A stretch of 64,000 nt of DNA, taken from Dermanyssus gallinae (Eukaryota; Arthropoda; Arachnida; Mesostigmata; Dermanyssidae). Positions 33,630-44,934 of the stretch are shown piece after piece. Position numbers and translations under genes: made by a program. Below the pieces are notes generated by a model. The model did not search any database. It worked only from the letters and a program-made list of their open reading frames with translations, and was not told where the DNA came from. The stretch covers positions 162,001 to 226,000 of the forward strand of contig QVRM01002482.1 in assembly GCA_003439945.1 (NCBI GenBank). Direction: 5' to 3'. Position 1 is the first letter of the stretch. Each line of letters begins with the position of its first letter.

Positions 33630-34180
33630 ACGTGAGATGAATCTGACCCAATGATTGAGCCCTGCGGTACTCCGACAGTCATCTCTATCTTGGTGCGCCC
33701 GTTTTCAATCACCCCACTGTTCAGCTAATCGGAAACCAACCGCACCAGATATGGTGGGATATTCTTTTGCTGAAGCGTTTCAAAAACCTTTCGCCGCGGG
33801 ATGCTATTAAACGCATTGTTTACGTCTAGGAAAACTACTAGGACCAAATACGGGCGGTATAACCCGTTGCCTTTGGGCAGTAATACTACCGCGGCCTTCC
33901 AGCTCCCGGAAAGCTTACCCGTACAGAAGATTTTTGTAATAATCCTTGTCACAAGAGTGGAATACTCTCTGAAGAGGAATTTCACCGTTTCGAGCGGTAT
34001 TCCTTTCCAAGCTTGATCCTGTCCGTCGCAGCCCAAATTTTGCTCGAAGTGACCCCGGGGAAGTCATTCTCGTCCACGTAGCCATCCGGTAGAGTCTCGA
34101 TTTCTGTTCGATCGAAACGCGGGTGCTGTAGAAAAAGAGTGTTCATCACCCGAAGCTTCTCCTTCTCCTCCAGATCACGT
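33630..34180 (-). mobile_element. R1-like reverse transcriptase fragment (minus)
   Basis: Minus-strand frames read SSKIWAATDRIKLGK, then IPLETVKFLFREY, a KLSGSWKAAVVLLPKGNG segment, VVFLDVNNAFNSIPRRK (palm A) and, near 33700-33640, TVGVPQGSIIG (motif B). The sequence between LLPKG and palm A is shortened, indicating an internal deletion, and a frameshift separates the first two pieces. The residues resemble the family at 9660-12030 (LDVRNAFNSLPW). At its 5' side it is joined head-to-head with a plus-strand LINE fragment. Confidence 0.75.
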
Positions 34181-34208
34181 TTTTGCCCTTTATTCAAGGG
34201 CAAAAACG
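34178..34208. repeat. 13-bp inverted repeat at a LINE-LINE junction
   Basis: CGTTTTTGCCCTT (34178-34190) and AAGGGCAAAAACG (34196-34208) are perfect reverse complements with a 5-nt loop, exactly where the minus-strand and plus-strand LINE fragments meet. Confidence 0.9.
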
Positions 34209-35060
34209 GTGGCAACGTGGATGATTCAAACCTCTACCAGGGTATTGCGTCGGAAAGCACTTTTAAGAAAATATTTGCTAAGTTGATTATCTCAAGGGTG
34301 CTTCTAACTGTAGAGAAGATCCTACCTCCGGAGCAGTTTGGATTTAGGAGGGGTCAAAGTACACGAAACGCAATCCATGTACTCTAAGCTGAGTCAAAAC
34401 GTAGGGACCCCTCAAGGGGACCCTCTCAGATGCCTGGCCTTCTCCTTGCTCATCTCAGACCTAGCCCGACATGTGCGGGAGGAGTTTAGAAACGCTGTCG
34501 TCGTCATGTATGCAGATGCCATAGTAATGGCTTCGTCGAATTGTCGGCGACGTAGAAAGTAACCTTCACCGTAAGAGCCTGCAAATAAATTTGCGGAAGA
34601 CGAAAGCCATTCAATTTCACCGTGGGGGTCGATTGGCAGCAGTAGACGTAATACCCTGTTGTGGCCAACCGCTGGAGTTTGTTAACTCCTTCCCGTATTT
34701 GGATCTGATACTACACTATAGGGGAACAACCTTTCCTTAACACATAGGCGGCAGGTGTCGGGTAGCTATTGCCTCTATTCACACAGAAGTGAGAAACCCT
34801 CGACGACTATCTCTGAGTGTGGCCGCGCGTCTTTTTGAGCTTATGATTGTGTCAATGTTGAATTACAGCCCTGGCAGGGTGTGGGGCCATCTTTCAGCGG
34901 CAAATTTTGCGCAGCTAGAAAGATGCTTTACAATATATATAAAGCGTGTTCTTTGCCCATCACGGAAAGCAAGAAACAGCTTGTTGTACCTGCTAGCGGG
35001 TTGCAGACTGGCAGTGGAAACAATCAGAGTCAGGCTTAATTCAGGACTTATTACAGGACC
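34190..35060 (+). mobile_element. LINE reverse transcriptase fragment (plus)
   Basis: The frame starts at FKGKNGGNVDDSN, then FAKLIISRV and LPPEQFGFRRGQSTRNAI (fingers). In another frame follow NVGTPQGDPL (motif B) and VMYADAIVMAS, where the second Asp of the YADD catalytic box is Ala. Palm motif A is absent: GQSTRNAI is followed after a few codons by the PQGD segment, so about 150-200 bp are deleted. Later pieces include NSFPYLDLILHYRGTTF and a 99-codon frame at 34789-35088. The family is shared with 15400-16880 (minus) and 55270-55910 (plus). Confidence 0.78.
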
Positions 35061-35156
35061 AGTTCAGCAATTTCTATTACACGTGTGACTGCTCCTTGTC
35101 CTCGCCAGGGGGCTTTGGGATGGAATGGCATGCACTAGCCGACACGTGTACATAAT

Positions 35157-35412
35157 GTACACTGTGCATGGCTATCATCACTTGGTATGTTTGACCTAAG
35201 GATTTTACCAAGTTGGAGAGCAATGTCGTTGCCGGTTCTGCTTGCAGATATGCGCTAAATACCATGCAGCGAGCTGCCAGGCGCATCGGCGGTCTTTACA
35301 CTTTTGCGCCCGGTGAGACGGTCACTGAAGTGTTTAAATTGTATATAGTGACGACTGTATTGTAAGTATGTATCATCTTAAAATGCAAAGTTCTTGCGAG
35401 ATAAACAATACG
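35157..35412 (+). mobile_element. SINE-like element (copy 2)
   Basis: It matches the reverse complement of 9819-10070 over almost its entire length, starting GCATGGCTATCATCACTTGG and ending GATAAACAATACG. Shared blocks include GTCGTTGCCGGTTCTGC and GCGAGCTGCCAG. The divergence is several times that expected between fresh copies, and no clear target-site duplication is visible. It lies about 100 bp after the end of a LINE fragment. Confidence 0.8.
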
Positions 35413-35419
35413 CGAGCAT

Positions 35420-37620
35420 ATCCGAACAGTCTGAATAGACGTCCATTCCAAAGCTGCGGCCTAAGTGACCCGGTACGTCTGAATAGATACAAGCATCTCC
35501 CTTGGTTGCGATAGCCACTAATCGGTATCCTATCATGCTGAATAATTAATTCATCACAATAAGTGTCGTCAGATATTGTCGGATCGGCTTTGACGTATTC
35601 ACCTATCCATCCTTCCATCTATCTACCTAGTCTCTCTTAGTATTCGCTGCCGAACGGAACAGAATAAGCACATTGCAGCCGAGATTCTTCGTGTAACGAA
35701 GCTTCTAGCTTGCCTCAGCAGAATTGTGCGTGCATAATTAACCCAACAACTTACACACGGAGCAGCTTGCTTACGCCTTATCTTAATAGGTCAGTAATTT
35801 GCACTTGTGCTTTACACTTTAAAATAACTATTGCTTCTTTTGGATCGACATAGAGCGACAGGCAGATACTGGTTGTGGCAGACGTGAGTTGCTCTTTTTA
35901 CAAGTAATAAATACGACTGTGCCGAATTTGTTAAATTGTCATAATTCCTAAAAATGTAAAAACATAAAACTGCTAAAATTGTCAGTTTTTTCTGTGAAAT
36001 CTACTTATTTAATATTTAAAGCATCACGCATTAAAAATAAAATTTTGGGAAAAGGCATTACTGTTTAGTAGGAGGAATAGCGAAGGTATTATTCACTATG
36101 AATATATTAAATTAAAACAATTGATTACTGCAAACCATTTCTGTCAAAAAGCACACACGATTATGCGACACATTTCTTTAAACACATTCGAGTCTTGTGA
36201 ATAGTAAAAAACTTCTCTTCAACGAGTGCGACCGCGCTCTATCTGACAAATACTGCAAAGTGCACTTGCAACTCATTGAGCGTTTGCTTTCTTTTCTAGA
36301 TGTTAGCTGACTTGTCACCTAATAACATCAGGGCAAACTAATTTAAAAAGAAAATCTACTATTAACGAGATAACCTAATATACATAGAAGTTGACACTTT
36401 TTTTATTGGGTATTAATATCCTACTATGACCTCACTGAAATGTTGTTTAATGTACTATGCTGCATTTGAAAAATTAAGTTTTATCAGTGGAAAAAACATC
36501 TGTAATAAAGAGCTGTCTGCGATATTTTCTTAGATTGACCCGTCTCTCACAGGGTAGTTTTCCATGTTACATTTGTAATGTGTTTTATTATGCCTATTTG
36601 TTTTATGATTTTTAATATGAAATATTACATGGAGGCGCTTCTAACTATATATGGTCAATGTTTTCAGTTAGTATCTTTGCATGTCGTTCTACACGAATTA
36701 AAAAAAATATGTTATTTTTTAGGAAATTGCGCCTTTGCGGAAACTAGGTTTATCAAACGAAACTGATATTTTTAAAAATACGTTTAATTATTCTAACCTC
36801 GTTTTTCTACATATATTCCTTCATATATAGTGAATTTTATGATCATAACGACTTAATGTAAATACAAACAAAAAATATACTAAGTATTTTGCCATGCAGT
36901 TAGGATTTCCTTACGCTTGTTAAGCGCTTGTTTCGTCCAATTTCTCAATAAGCCTTTAAGCTTAGATACGGCACACTCTTATTTATCTATTTCATATACA
37001 GATCAGAGGACGGTTTTAATTTATAGTAACTTTTATTCCATTACTGCTTGAAGTAATGCCCTTAGTGAGACCGTGCTACGAAATAAATATTTAAATCAAC
37101 CAGATAACAGCGAGACAGTTGTATATACATTTTGTTTTACTAATGAGTATGAAATTTAAATGGAGTTCCTATAATTTGATCATTATTATAGACCAATATG
37201 TGTTTCATGTCTGCGTCTTGCTCAATAGTCTTGCGGGTTAATTCTCCCGACCTTTTTTTGACTGACATATTAAAAAACTTGACGAATCAATGTTTTATAT
37301 TAGCGTTTTTCGGCCCACATGTAGTAGTTTAGAACTAATGCTCATAAGTTCTTTTGAACGGTGTTTGATTATTTTGCTTAACTTACCAATGCTTGATTGT
37401 TTTCCGTAACTTACCTCAATAGATGCATTTGGCTATAAAACTAACATCGTTCCAGGGACCAAATAAGGAGTGCTAGTTATTCACAGAAGGCTGCACTGCA
37501 GCAATTCGGGTCAGGCTATATTCCCATTGACATTATTTATGTATTAACAGCGCAAAAATCCTCTTTAGAAAGAAAAACCTTACTACATAAATTAAACACA
37601 ATTCGTCCACTCCCACCCTT
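35420..37620. other. AT-rich anonymous stretch
   Basis: About 2.2 kb with only short ORFs and no motif. No repeats over 30 bp noticed. It may be unique intergenic sequence. Confidence 0.6.
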
Positions 37621-37639
37621 CCCATTTTAAATACCCATA

Positions 37640-37990
37640 TTAGTGAAATACCATATGTGGCAATGGGGTGCTATCTGTATTCCAAACAGAGCGACTGCTG
37701 CATCGACCGAAAACATATGTGGGCATTTAATTGCTGCGGCTGCGATAGTGGCCTTCCTAACTCTCTCCTGGATGCAAATATTTACTTTCTCGTAGCGTGT
37801 ATTTAGAAGCCGTATTTTTTTCCGTAACTCTAATGCCCGTGTACGTTTTTTCATGTCATGGCTGATTTTTTTTATCCACTCCGGCACCTGGTCTAAATTG
37901 GAGACCATGCAAACCAATTTAAGAGTGGCCGGTCTCGCACCCAGCCTTCCCGAATGCAAAGCAAAGGCTTTGCCATTAAGCCATTTTGCT
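37640..37990 (-). mobile_element. Possible tRNA-headed SINE or tRNA relic
   Basis: On the minus strand TGGCTTAATGG (37983-37973) fits a polymerase III box A, and GGGTGCGAGACC (37942-37931) is one mismatch from a box B of GGTTCGANNCC type. They are spaced about 52 bp from start to end, as in tRNA genes. The arms do not fold as a clean tRNA by eye. An open frame of 110 codons (37627-37959) follows but has no recognised domain. Only one copy is visible here, so a family cannot be shown. Confidence 0.4.
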
Positions 37991-37999
37991 CGGTTAACC

Positions 38000-38513
38000 T
38001 ACCGCTGATCTGCGCATCTTGATGGCGTACCTGATAACCGCACCTTAGACAGGCACTATAATAAGCATCGCTCAAAAAATTCTTGCGCGTCTAGTTCAGT
38101 AGCGCACTAGTTCCCTAAACCGCACCGCCACATTTCGCGGCCCATTACAAATGAGAAAGCACGCATTTGCTTGAGATCATCACAGTGGCGTAACGTTTAT
38201 TACTTTTTTACTTCTCCTCTCATTCTTCGCACTTACTTCGTCTTCTTCAGCTCCTATTGCCCTTTGACCGGACCGAATTTTAAAATAACATAGATTTTCG
38301 CATTGTGTTAGTGGTTGCTGGACGCCAATACAATTAGTTCGTTTTTCCTATTTGTTGTGCTAGATGCCCCTTAGCGACTTCTGTTCTGCTTCTTCCCCCC
38401 TTTCCATGCTTTTCCTGCTCCACTGCTCTACTTTCGTTCCGCCTCGTATTTAGTACTTCGTTTACGGTTTGCCCACCCTTGAAGTCACTTTCCCTTTATC
38501 TCTCTCTCTCTCT

Positions 38514-38559
<46 letters not shown>

Positions 38560-39050
38560 TCACCTTCATATATTCGTAATTCCTGTATATATACGCGGAC
38601 CCGTTGATGGGTGATTTTCATTTTTATACAAACAGTTCTCAAAATACAACTTTATGTACAATCAGAATGTCATATGTACAGCACACACGTAAACGCTCTG
38701 CATGCACGTCGTCATGAACGCCGCCATTGTCATCATCACCACCATCATCCTACTACTACTTCTCTTCATCATCATTGTTATATTCATTGTTACCACTCAT
38801 ACTGAGCGACACGTACACTTGCACTTGGGAGTACACCTACACACATATACATTCATGCCTGCAGCCCTCTTTGACAACACGCGCTCTTCGCTTCCTCCTA
38901 TTCCTCTTCTTTTATATCTTCTCATACAATACGTCAGCCCCTGCGGGCTGCCTGAATTAACTTTTGGGTCAGGAAGAGCCAATGTAACAACGCAACGCGA
39001 TTCTGTCCGTCTGCATGTGTCTACCAGCGGTTCTGCGTCTTGACTTGTGC
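38000..39050. other. Anonymous stretch with (AT)n
   Basis: An (AT)n tract at 38516-38552 follows a CT-rich tract; CATCAT-type repeats lie at 38730-38790. No gene recognised. Confidence 0.55.
38516..38552. repeat. (CT)n followed by (AT)n
   Basis: About 37 bp of AT preceded by TCTCTCTCTCTC. Confidence 0.93.
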
Positions 39051-39489
39051 TGTTCCACTCACGCCTAACAGTCTGTGTTGCTTCACTGTTCCCGCTGCTG
39101 TTGGCCCCGCCGCCGGCCGGAACGACGGCGTTGATTCGGGCTTCAGTCCGAAAACAAATCCTTGCCCCTACTGAACGTACTCAACTACACTCAACGCCGC
39201 GGCCGCCAAAGTTTCGCATTGTTCTAACGTCTTGCATGTTTTCTATTGCTCGCCGGCTAGTCAGCGCATATCAGCGCCATAGCCGTAGTCACCTGCAACC
39301 AGCTCTGCACAGTTCTCTGTCCGAGCGAAAACGGTGCCCACAGACACGGCAGCGGCGGCGTTGGCAAAGGCGGCACTGGCCGTGTCGACTCTCGACACTC
39401 GGGGTCACCAACAGCAAACGCGTAGCAACACGGAGCAACCATAGATAGGCTTGGCTTTTCTTCACTGGCGAAAAGCCGCCGTAGCGGCA

Positions 39490-39879
39490 ATGACTGTACC
39501 TTATCTCCTACCCTCCCACCCCCGCCTTTCCGCCTCTACCGTTCCTCACAAGACCCCAACGCCCGGCTGTCCTGCACCTTCTAGTTCGCCAACGCCCGGC
39601 TGTCCTTCACCTTCCAGAACTCCAACGCCCGACCGTCGTGCACCTTTCAGAGCCCCAACGTCCGGCTATTCTGCTCGTCTCAGATGTCCAACTCCTGGCA
39701 CTTCCTGCGCCTTCCAGAACTCCAACTGTGTTCTGCCCCTTCCAGGACTCCGGCTCCTGGCTCTTCTAAACGCATATCTCATCGTTCGTGGCTCAGGACG
39801 ACCACTCGGCCGACAAGTCTGGCAAGAACTCAAGAGGTCGTTGTGTCCTCTCTGCTATGCTGAGTGCGGAGACAAGTAG
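39490..39879 (+). CDS. Hypothetical Pro/Ser/Thr-rich ORF with 11-residue repeats
   Basis: An ATG at 39490 opens 129 codons to a TAG. Residues about 20-90 follow an 11-residue period (SPTPGCPAPSS type) encoded by a 33-bp tandem repeat. The first four repeats keep length exactly. Because 33 is a multiple of three the frame stays open regardless of selection, so openness is weak evidence for coding. The upstream frame is also open (from 39451) without an ATG. It lies downstream of the minus-strand poly-Q gene, on the other strand. No signal peptide or known domain seen. Confidence 0.25.
   Translation: MTVPYLLPSHPRLSASTVPHKTPTPGCPAPSSSPTPGCPSPSRTPTPDRRAPFRAPTSGYSARLRCPTPGTSCAFQNSNCVLPLPGLRLLALLNAYLIVRGSGRPLGRQVWQELKRSLCPLCYAECGDK
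39556..39760. repeat. 33-bp minisatellite
   Basis: Units start CCAACGCCCGGCTGTCC; copies begin at 39556, 39589, 39622, 39655 and 39688, with shorter, diverged ones to about 39760. Confidence 0.9.
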
Positions 39880-40405
39880 ACAACGAGACAAGCCATAAAT
39901 AACGCATTTCATTTAGCTGCGCTATTTGTGCGCGTGTGCGCCTATAGCGTATGATGGATGCTCTCAATATTTCCTCGCGTCCACTTGAGGAAAAGGCCAT
40001 TTGTCGACATGACCTAAATCAAACTAAAAGTGAACTTCTGACTGAGATCCATACGTCCGAGTAGATATCACGGTGCATTCTTCTTCGAAACTCCGCAAAA
40101 CAGGCGTAACGACAACGACGACACATGTAATACTTTTTATAACAAAACGAGCTCTAATGCCGCGTAATTTGTGGCTGGATTTGCCGAAGCGCAGGCTTCG
40201 GGTATGTGTTAGCGGCAATAACTGACAGCAAAAAGTCACGTATTTTTCAACTCAGCTTCGCTATACATAAATATCGTAACACAAATCCCTGCTGGTATTA
40301 GTGCTAGGCACTTTGCCCTCGTCCGCACCTCAGTTGCGCACTCTCCGCCGAGTTTGGAGGACAGCCGCGACGCAAAGACCGACTTACACACACACAGACA
40401 CAGAA

Positions 40406-40407
<2 letters not shown>

Positions 40408-40455
<48 letters not shown>
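40408..40455. repeat. (AT)n microsatellite
   Basis: About 48 bp of AT, just downstream of the poly-Q gene's last exon. Confidence 0.95.
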
Positions 40456-40456
<1 letters not shown>

Positions 40457-40533
40457 CACACATTCGTTCATTCAACAAACAATAGGCGACCAATCAGCCG
40501 CTAACTCCTGTTGCATGTGGTACAAGACACGCT

Positions 40534-40539
40534 TTTATT
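40534..40539 (-). promoter_or_regulatory. Candidate polyadenylation signal AATAAA
   Basis: AATAAA on the minus strand begins two bases after the TAA stop (40543-40541) of the poly-Q gene. If used, the 3' UTR would be only about 20-30 nt; a later signal is also possible. Confidence 0.45.
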
Positions 40540-40540
40540 G

Positions 40541-41827
40541 TTACACGCAACTCTCCCTCGAGTTGTTGTGCGCCGAACCCCCACCACTGCCACTACTACT
40601 ACTAGTGGTAACTGCGCCCTTGTTATTTTCGTCTAATTGCAGAGGCATGATTGAGGTGTGAAGGTGATGGTGCTGGTGAGGATGAGGGGGATGGTGTTGC
40701 TGCTGCTGATGATGATGTTGATGTTGTTGTTGTTGCTGCTGCTGCTGTTGTTGTCTCTTACGTTTCTGTAGAGTTCCCAGAAACGAAATCTCGTCTGTGT
40801 ACGCCGACGAAGCCATCGACGAGGTCGATAGTGATAATAACGATGATGGAGGATCTGTACTATCGACCGAATGACCAGCGAGCGCTTTTAGCATAGTATG
40901 ATACTGTTCCTGTTGTTGTTGTTGGTGCTGATGCAGCAGCTGTGGCGCCGCTAATGTTGTAAGTGTCGGTGTTGTTGTTGCTAATGCACTTGTTGTTGTT
41001 GTTGTTGTTGTCGTCGTTGTTCCTTCTGCTGGTATTGTTGTTGTTGTCGTCGTCGTCGTCGTTGTTGTTGTTGTTGCTGCTGCTGCTGGTACTACCGATA
41101 AGGAGAATCCCGACGTCGTTGGATGGCCGCTCATTGTCGACATCGGAGATATGATGGGCGTCATTATTGTCGTCGTGGGGGCACAGCTAAAGCCAGGTGA
41201 TGTCAGCGCTGCAGTAAGTGCCGAGCAACTCATCGACGCTGCCGCTGCTGTCCCCGTCGCCGATCGATCTGTACTAAAGAGGCCTGTCGACAGGATCATC
41301 GAATGCGACGGCTCGCGTTGTTGTTGTTGTTGTTGTTGTTGCTGCTGCTGTTGTTGTTGATAATGATTATTATTATGCTGGGGCTGATGATGTAAGTAGT
41401 ACTGCTGTTGTTGTTGTTGTTGTTGTTGTTGCTGCTGCCTCTGCTGCTGCTGTTGTTGTTGTTCTTGGTCACTGGCCGGTGATACCGTTAGGTATTCGTC
41501 CGTACTCTCCGCTGTTGTTGTTGCTCTTGGAGCAGTCGTTGGTGTAGTTGTTGTTGTTATTGTTGTTGGTGTTGTTGTTGTTGGCGTTCCTGTTGTCATC
41601 GACATTGTCACCCCCGTTGTCGTCGTGGACGTCGTTGTGTTACTCCCCGCAAGCAGGAGAGTTTGCAAATGCTGGTCGGACGACTGTGGACCTATAATCA
41701 CCCGACTCGTTCCGTTTGCCGCCGTTCTGCTGCCTGGAGTGTTGTTGCCAACGACTTCCGTGCCGCTGTGCGTCGTCACGCCTCGCTGTTGCTGCATTCG
41801 TAACGTAGCATAGAAGTCTGTCGTGGC
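40541..41827 (-). CDS. Terminal exon of a poly-Q/poly-T/His-rich protein gene
   Basis: A long minus-strand frame encodes 428 residues to TAA. A good acceptor (TTCTTACTTTGCAG) precedes 41827, so the exon enters in phase 0 with ATTDFYATLRMQQQ. Then come a Thr-rich stretch, two long Gln tracts separated by a Tyr/His-containing linker, a second Thr-rich region, a QLLHQHQQQQQ stretch, a DEISFLGTLQKRKR segment whose KRKR could act in nuclear import, more Gln and His, and a Ser/Gly tail. This composition is typical of nuclear regulators, but no folded domain is seen and I do not recognise the gene. The CAG/CAA mix in the Gln tracts argues for maintained coding. Phase 0 matches the donor at 54323. 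Confidence 0.75.
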   Translation of the reverse strand, partial: ATTDFYATLRMQQQRGVTTHSGTEVVGNNTPGSRTAANGTSRVIIGPQSSDQHLQTLLLAGSNTTTSTTTTGVTMSMTTGTPTTTTPTTITTTTTPTTAPRATTTAESTDEYLTVSPASDQEQQQQQQQRQQQQQQQQQQQQYYLHHQPQHNNNHYQQQQQQQQQQQQQQREPSHSMILSTGLFSTDRSATGTAAAASMSCSALTAALTSPGFSCAPTTTIMTPIISPMSTMSGHPTTSGFSLSVVPAAAATTTTTTTTTTTTTIPAEGTTTTTTTTTTSALATTTPTLTTLAAPQLLHQHQQQQQEQYHTMLKALAGHSVDSTDPPSSLLSLSTSSMASSAYTDEISFLGTLQKRKRQQQQQQQQQQHQHHHQQQQHHPPHPHQHHHLHTSIMPLQLDENNKGAVTTSSSSGSGGGSAHNNSRESCV

Positions 41828-43435
41828 CTGCAAAGTAAGAAAACAAAAAGAGCTAAGTATAGCGGCCGATTGCGGATAACACGTCGTATGAAACCTTGCT
41901 TCTAGGATGGTACAACAACAACAACGAATTCAATAACAACTACAAAAGCAACACCAAAGACAACGACAACAACAACACTGACAATAACGAAATAGGCACT
42001 GCCGAGTGTAGTGGCTGGTGTAGGTGCGCTGCGTCAACGCGTGAACGAAAGGTTTAAATCATTCCCGGCCATATGCTGGTTTCCATGGCAGCTGCGCTAC
42101 ATATCCCGTAACACGATTCATAACGCCCTAAATCAGCAATCTTAGCTTCACCGGCAAGAGAGCTCGAACAAAAATAGCATCGCAATACAAAGAATTTCAC
42201 ATCTTTCGTGGCAATAATATGTTCATATGTATGTTGGTTGACACTGATCCGTGAGAGGCCGACCGTGCTTTACAGCGCTATAGACGACAGCACGCTTTCT
42301 ACAGAAACTAGCTTTAGTGACAGAAAGCAGAGCCTAGATATGACCTGCAGAAGACACCCGTTCACAGTCGCTTAGTACCGCGATCAAGATGTATATATAT
42401 ATATGTATATCGTTTACTAGTATGTAATCAGCGTGCACGCGCTCTCCACGTGTGCAGCCATCGTGCTGTAGTAATAGTAGTCAAAGTTACCTGCGCGTCA
42501 CCCGTAGGCTAGCATAGCGTTTGCTTTGGCTGACGTCAGCCTACCCATTGCTAATTCGCGTGGCCGTAGCCTCTCAGTTGCCCCCCGCAATGTTCGGTCA
42601 CCCTAACTCAAGCTTTATCTAGTTTTGCGCTCCGTCGACTCCATCTGGACGGACTGGCTGAACAGACGGACTACTGCGTGCGGCAGCTGCTGCTGCCGCT
42701 TCTGCTGTGTGGTCACGTTACGAATCGTGTTGCAACCGATAGCCGAACACAGTGGGCGGGCTTTTCGACTGGCTTGAGGATGGGAACGGTGTGCATAAAT
42801 CATCTGGGCAACCATACGTACAACCCGCTGCTATTAGACTATTAGACCAAGCGGCCTGACTGCAGTACATCTACAGTACTTCTACTGTACGCCACTCTGG
42901 CCTTGTTTCGAACCCGCAGGCCGCACCTGAGAAGCGAGAACAGGCTGTGAAAACACAAACACACATGCACACATGGGACATATATGTACACGCCGACAGC
43001 GAAAATACCGCACACATCAGTATCAGCGTCTCAACTACACAGGGTAAGATTACGAATTGGGGGTCTGGCATTCTCCGACGGTTTTTAATAGCAACAACTA
43101 GAATTACGGTACGAATTTCATACATGCAATGAATGCTTCGTTGTCTAAACCAATTCGTTTATTTAAGGCGACTTCATTTAGAAAACGTTGAGCATTTATC
43201 TCCACAAGGTGTACGACATCTGTACGACGTGATAAGTTTGTTCTGTTTCTGTGTGCAGATTATGATGTGAAAAGCGTTAATTGTAAACCTAGTAACAGGG
43301 TGCGTGTTTTTGTAGCTTGCCCGCCTCCAAGCGTTTGTTGCTATACCGATACAGTCCACTCATACAAATAAAAGCTGATAGTAGCAACAATATTAACAGT
43401 TTAATATGGCGCATAGCTCTCCTCCATTCCCCGTG

Positions 43436-43985
43436 CTTAGATCGGAGCTCTGTTAGATGACGAGTTGGTGAAAATTGCGGTCGGTAACCTGCATCTGTCG
43501 AGACGTTGTCTGGCCGGACGGGTGCCACGAGCCGTCCTGTATCGTCGGCGGGGGCAGGCGAAGAAGGCACAAGAATGACACCTTTAGCATAGCTGTACGA
43601 CCCAGTAGTTTACTGTGCGCTTTGGAACCCGTCGGGCTTAACAGGGAAGGCGGGAAGAGACCTAACGCTCTGATCTTAACGTTGCTCGAGAGCGATTACA
43701 TGCCGGTTTGAAATACGACATTCACTGACTCATTAGTCTCATCAGCGATCCGTTCCTGGCGCGACTCCGGCTGGTCATGCTTCACCTCTCATCGAGGCAG
43801 ACAAGGTGGGAAAGTACCAAAACATCGGGTAGTCGTAAGGGTTTTACCCATTTGCTTTCGAGACCCTTGGCGGGCCATGCCCGGCCACATGCAGTTTGCT
43901 ACAGAAGGTCGGGAAGCGGCCGAGACATAATGTGGGGAACCTTCCAGAGATGGGTCACAGTCCCCTCACTAGACCCCCCGTAACG
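43436..43985 (+). mobile_element. RLE-type non-LTR retrotransposon (copy 4)
   Basis: A broken 3' copy. SALLDDELVKIAV near 43443 matches LLDDE of copy 1. LCALEPVGLNREGGKRPNALILTLLES (43605-43700) matches the LEP..L.R.DG.RPDG.TLTPFE region, with RPDG changed to RPNA. In another frame, GATPAGHASPLIEADKVGKY (43755-43815) and FAFETLGG (43855) match the C-terminal part. The loss of the nuclease Asp and several shifts show it is dead. Unlike the other copies it is not next to an (AT)n tract. Confidence 0.78.
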
Positions 43986-44670
43986 GTGCAAAAATATCAT
44001 GTTTATTGTTCTTGTCACTGTTGATAGATTATTATATTGAACCTATTATGCACCTACAACTTTAAAAAGACGATAAATAGTAATTAAGAATCTAAGTTTT
44101 TCTACTTTACATCTTGCGGAAGTTAGCGGGAGAAGGTAGAAACAAAATTACCAACAGCCTAGACTCAATGGTCCGGGAGCTTGCATAATCTGTTGAAGTT
44201 TCGAGCTTCCCCGCAACACATTGTTGCGAGTCGGCCAAGAAATCAGAATCCTGCAGGCTGCTTCTTGCGAAATCACCGCGTATATCGATATCGACTGAAA
44301 ACCTTTAAAGTTTGCTTCTACGCAGAAGATCAACTCGTGTGTGTCGTAAGATATAGAGGTGTGATTAACCAACCGAACACGCAAGAAGAGGTAAACACGT
44401 TATTTAAACAGCCTACGTACGCAAGACACTTTTGGAATCTGTACATGGTTCTAAAATGCCAAAGCCTTGCTGCTGAGGACCAATCACGGGATTCAGCTGC
44501 GTGACTTCAACTGGAACACCCACGTAGGTAAACGATGAAAATGGCGTATCTACTATATATAATGCCGGCCAAAGGTCCCGGAACGGCCATCTGGACTCTT
44601 GACCTCATCTAGTCTTCTCTGTCTTTTATGTCAAAACGTTTAAAAATCGAAAGTGACTTGCCGCGCCTTC

Positions 44671-44691
44671 TATATATATATATATATATAT
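44671..44691. repeat. (AT)n microsatellite
   Basis: Short AT run of about 20 bp in the intron. Confidence 0.85.
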
Positions 44692-44850
44692 AAATATAGT
44701 TTTTAGTTAAATGCATTATTTTTAACACTCAAAATTAATGATCCCGCCGGATCAAACTTTCGGCTCTTGTTCTATGTGCCAAACAATAACACGTTACGTT
44801 AACAAGTACGTCTGGGTATTTGTTTAAATTAATAGGAGAGCGGAGTAAGG

Positions 44851-44934
44851 GTACACATAATATGATATGCGCGCGTATAGCGTACACATAATATGATATG
44901 CGCGCGTATAGCGTACACATCATATGATATGCGC
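44851..44934. repeat. 31-bp tandem repeat, 2.7 copies
   Basis: Units beginning GTACACATAATATGATATGC start at 44851, 44882 and 44913. The first two are identical; the third has one change and stops after about 22 bp. Confidence 0.95.

Noticed and set aside
40651..41846. Plus-strand Val/Leu/Cys-rich ORFs over the poly-Q exon
   Set aside because: Shadows of CAG/CAA and ACN repeats. The minus strand has the long frame, splice sites and matching phases.
44181..44504. 107-codon plus-strand ORF as an exon
   Set aside because: No splice sites of quality and no motif; lies antisense in the large intron.
44851..44934. CRISPR-like array
   Set aside because: Contiguous tandem repeats without spacers in a eukaryotic context.
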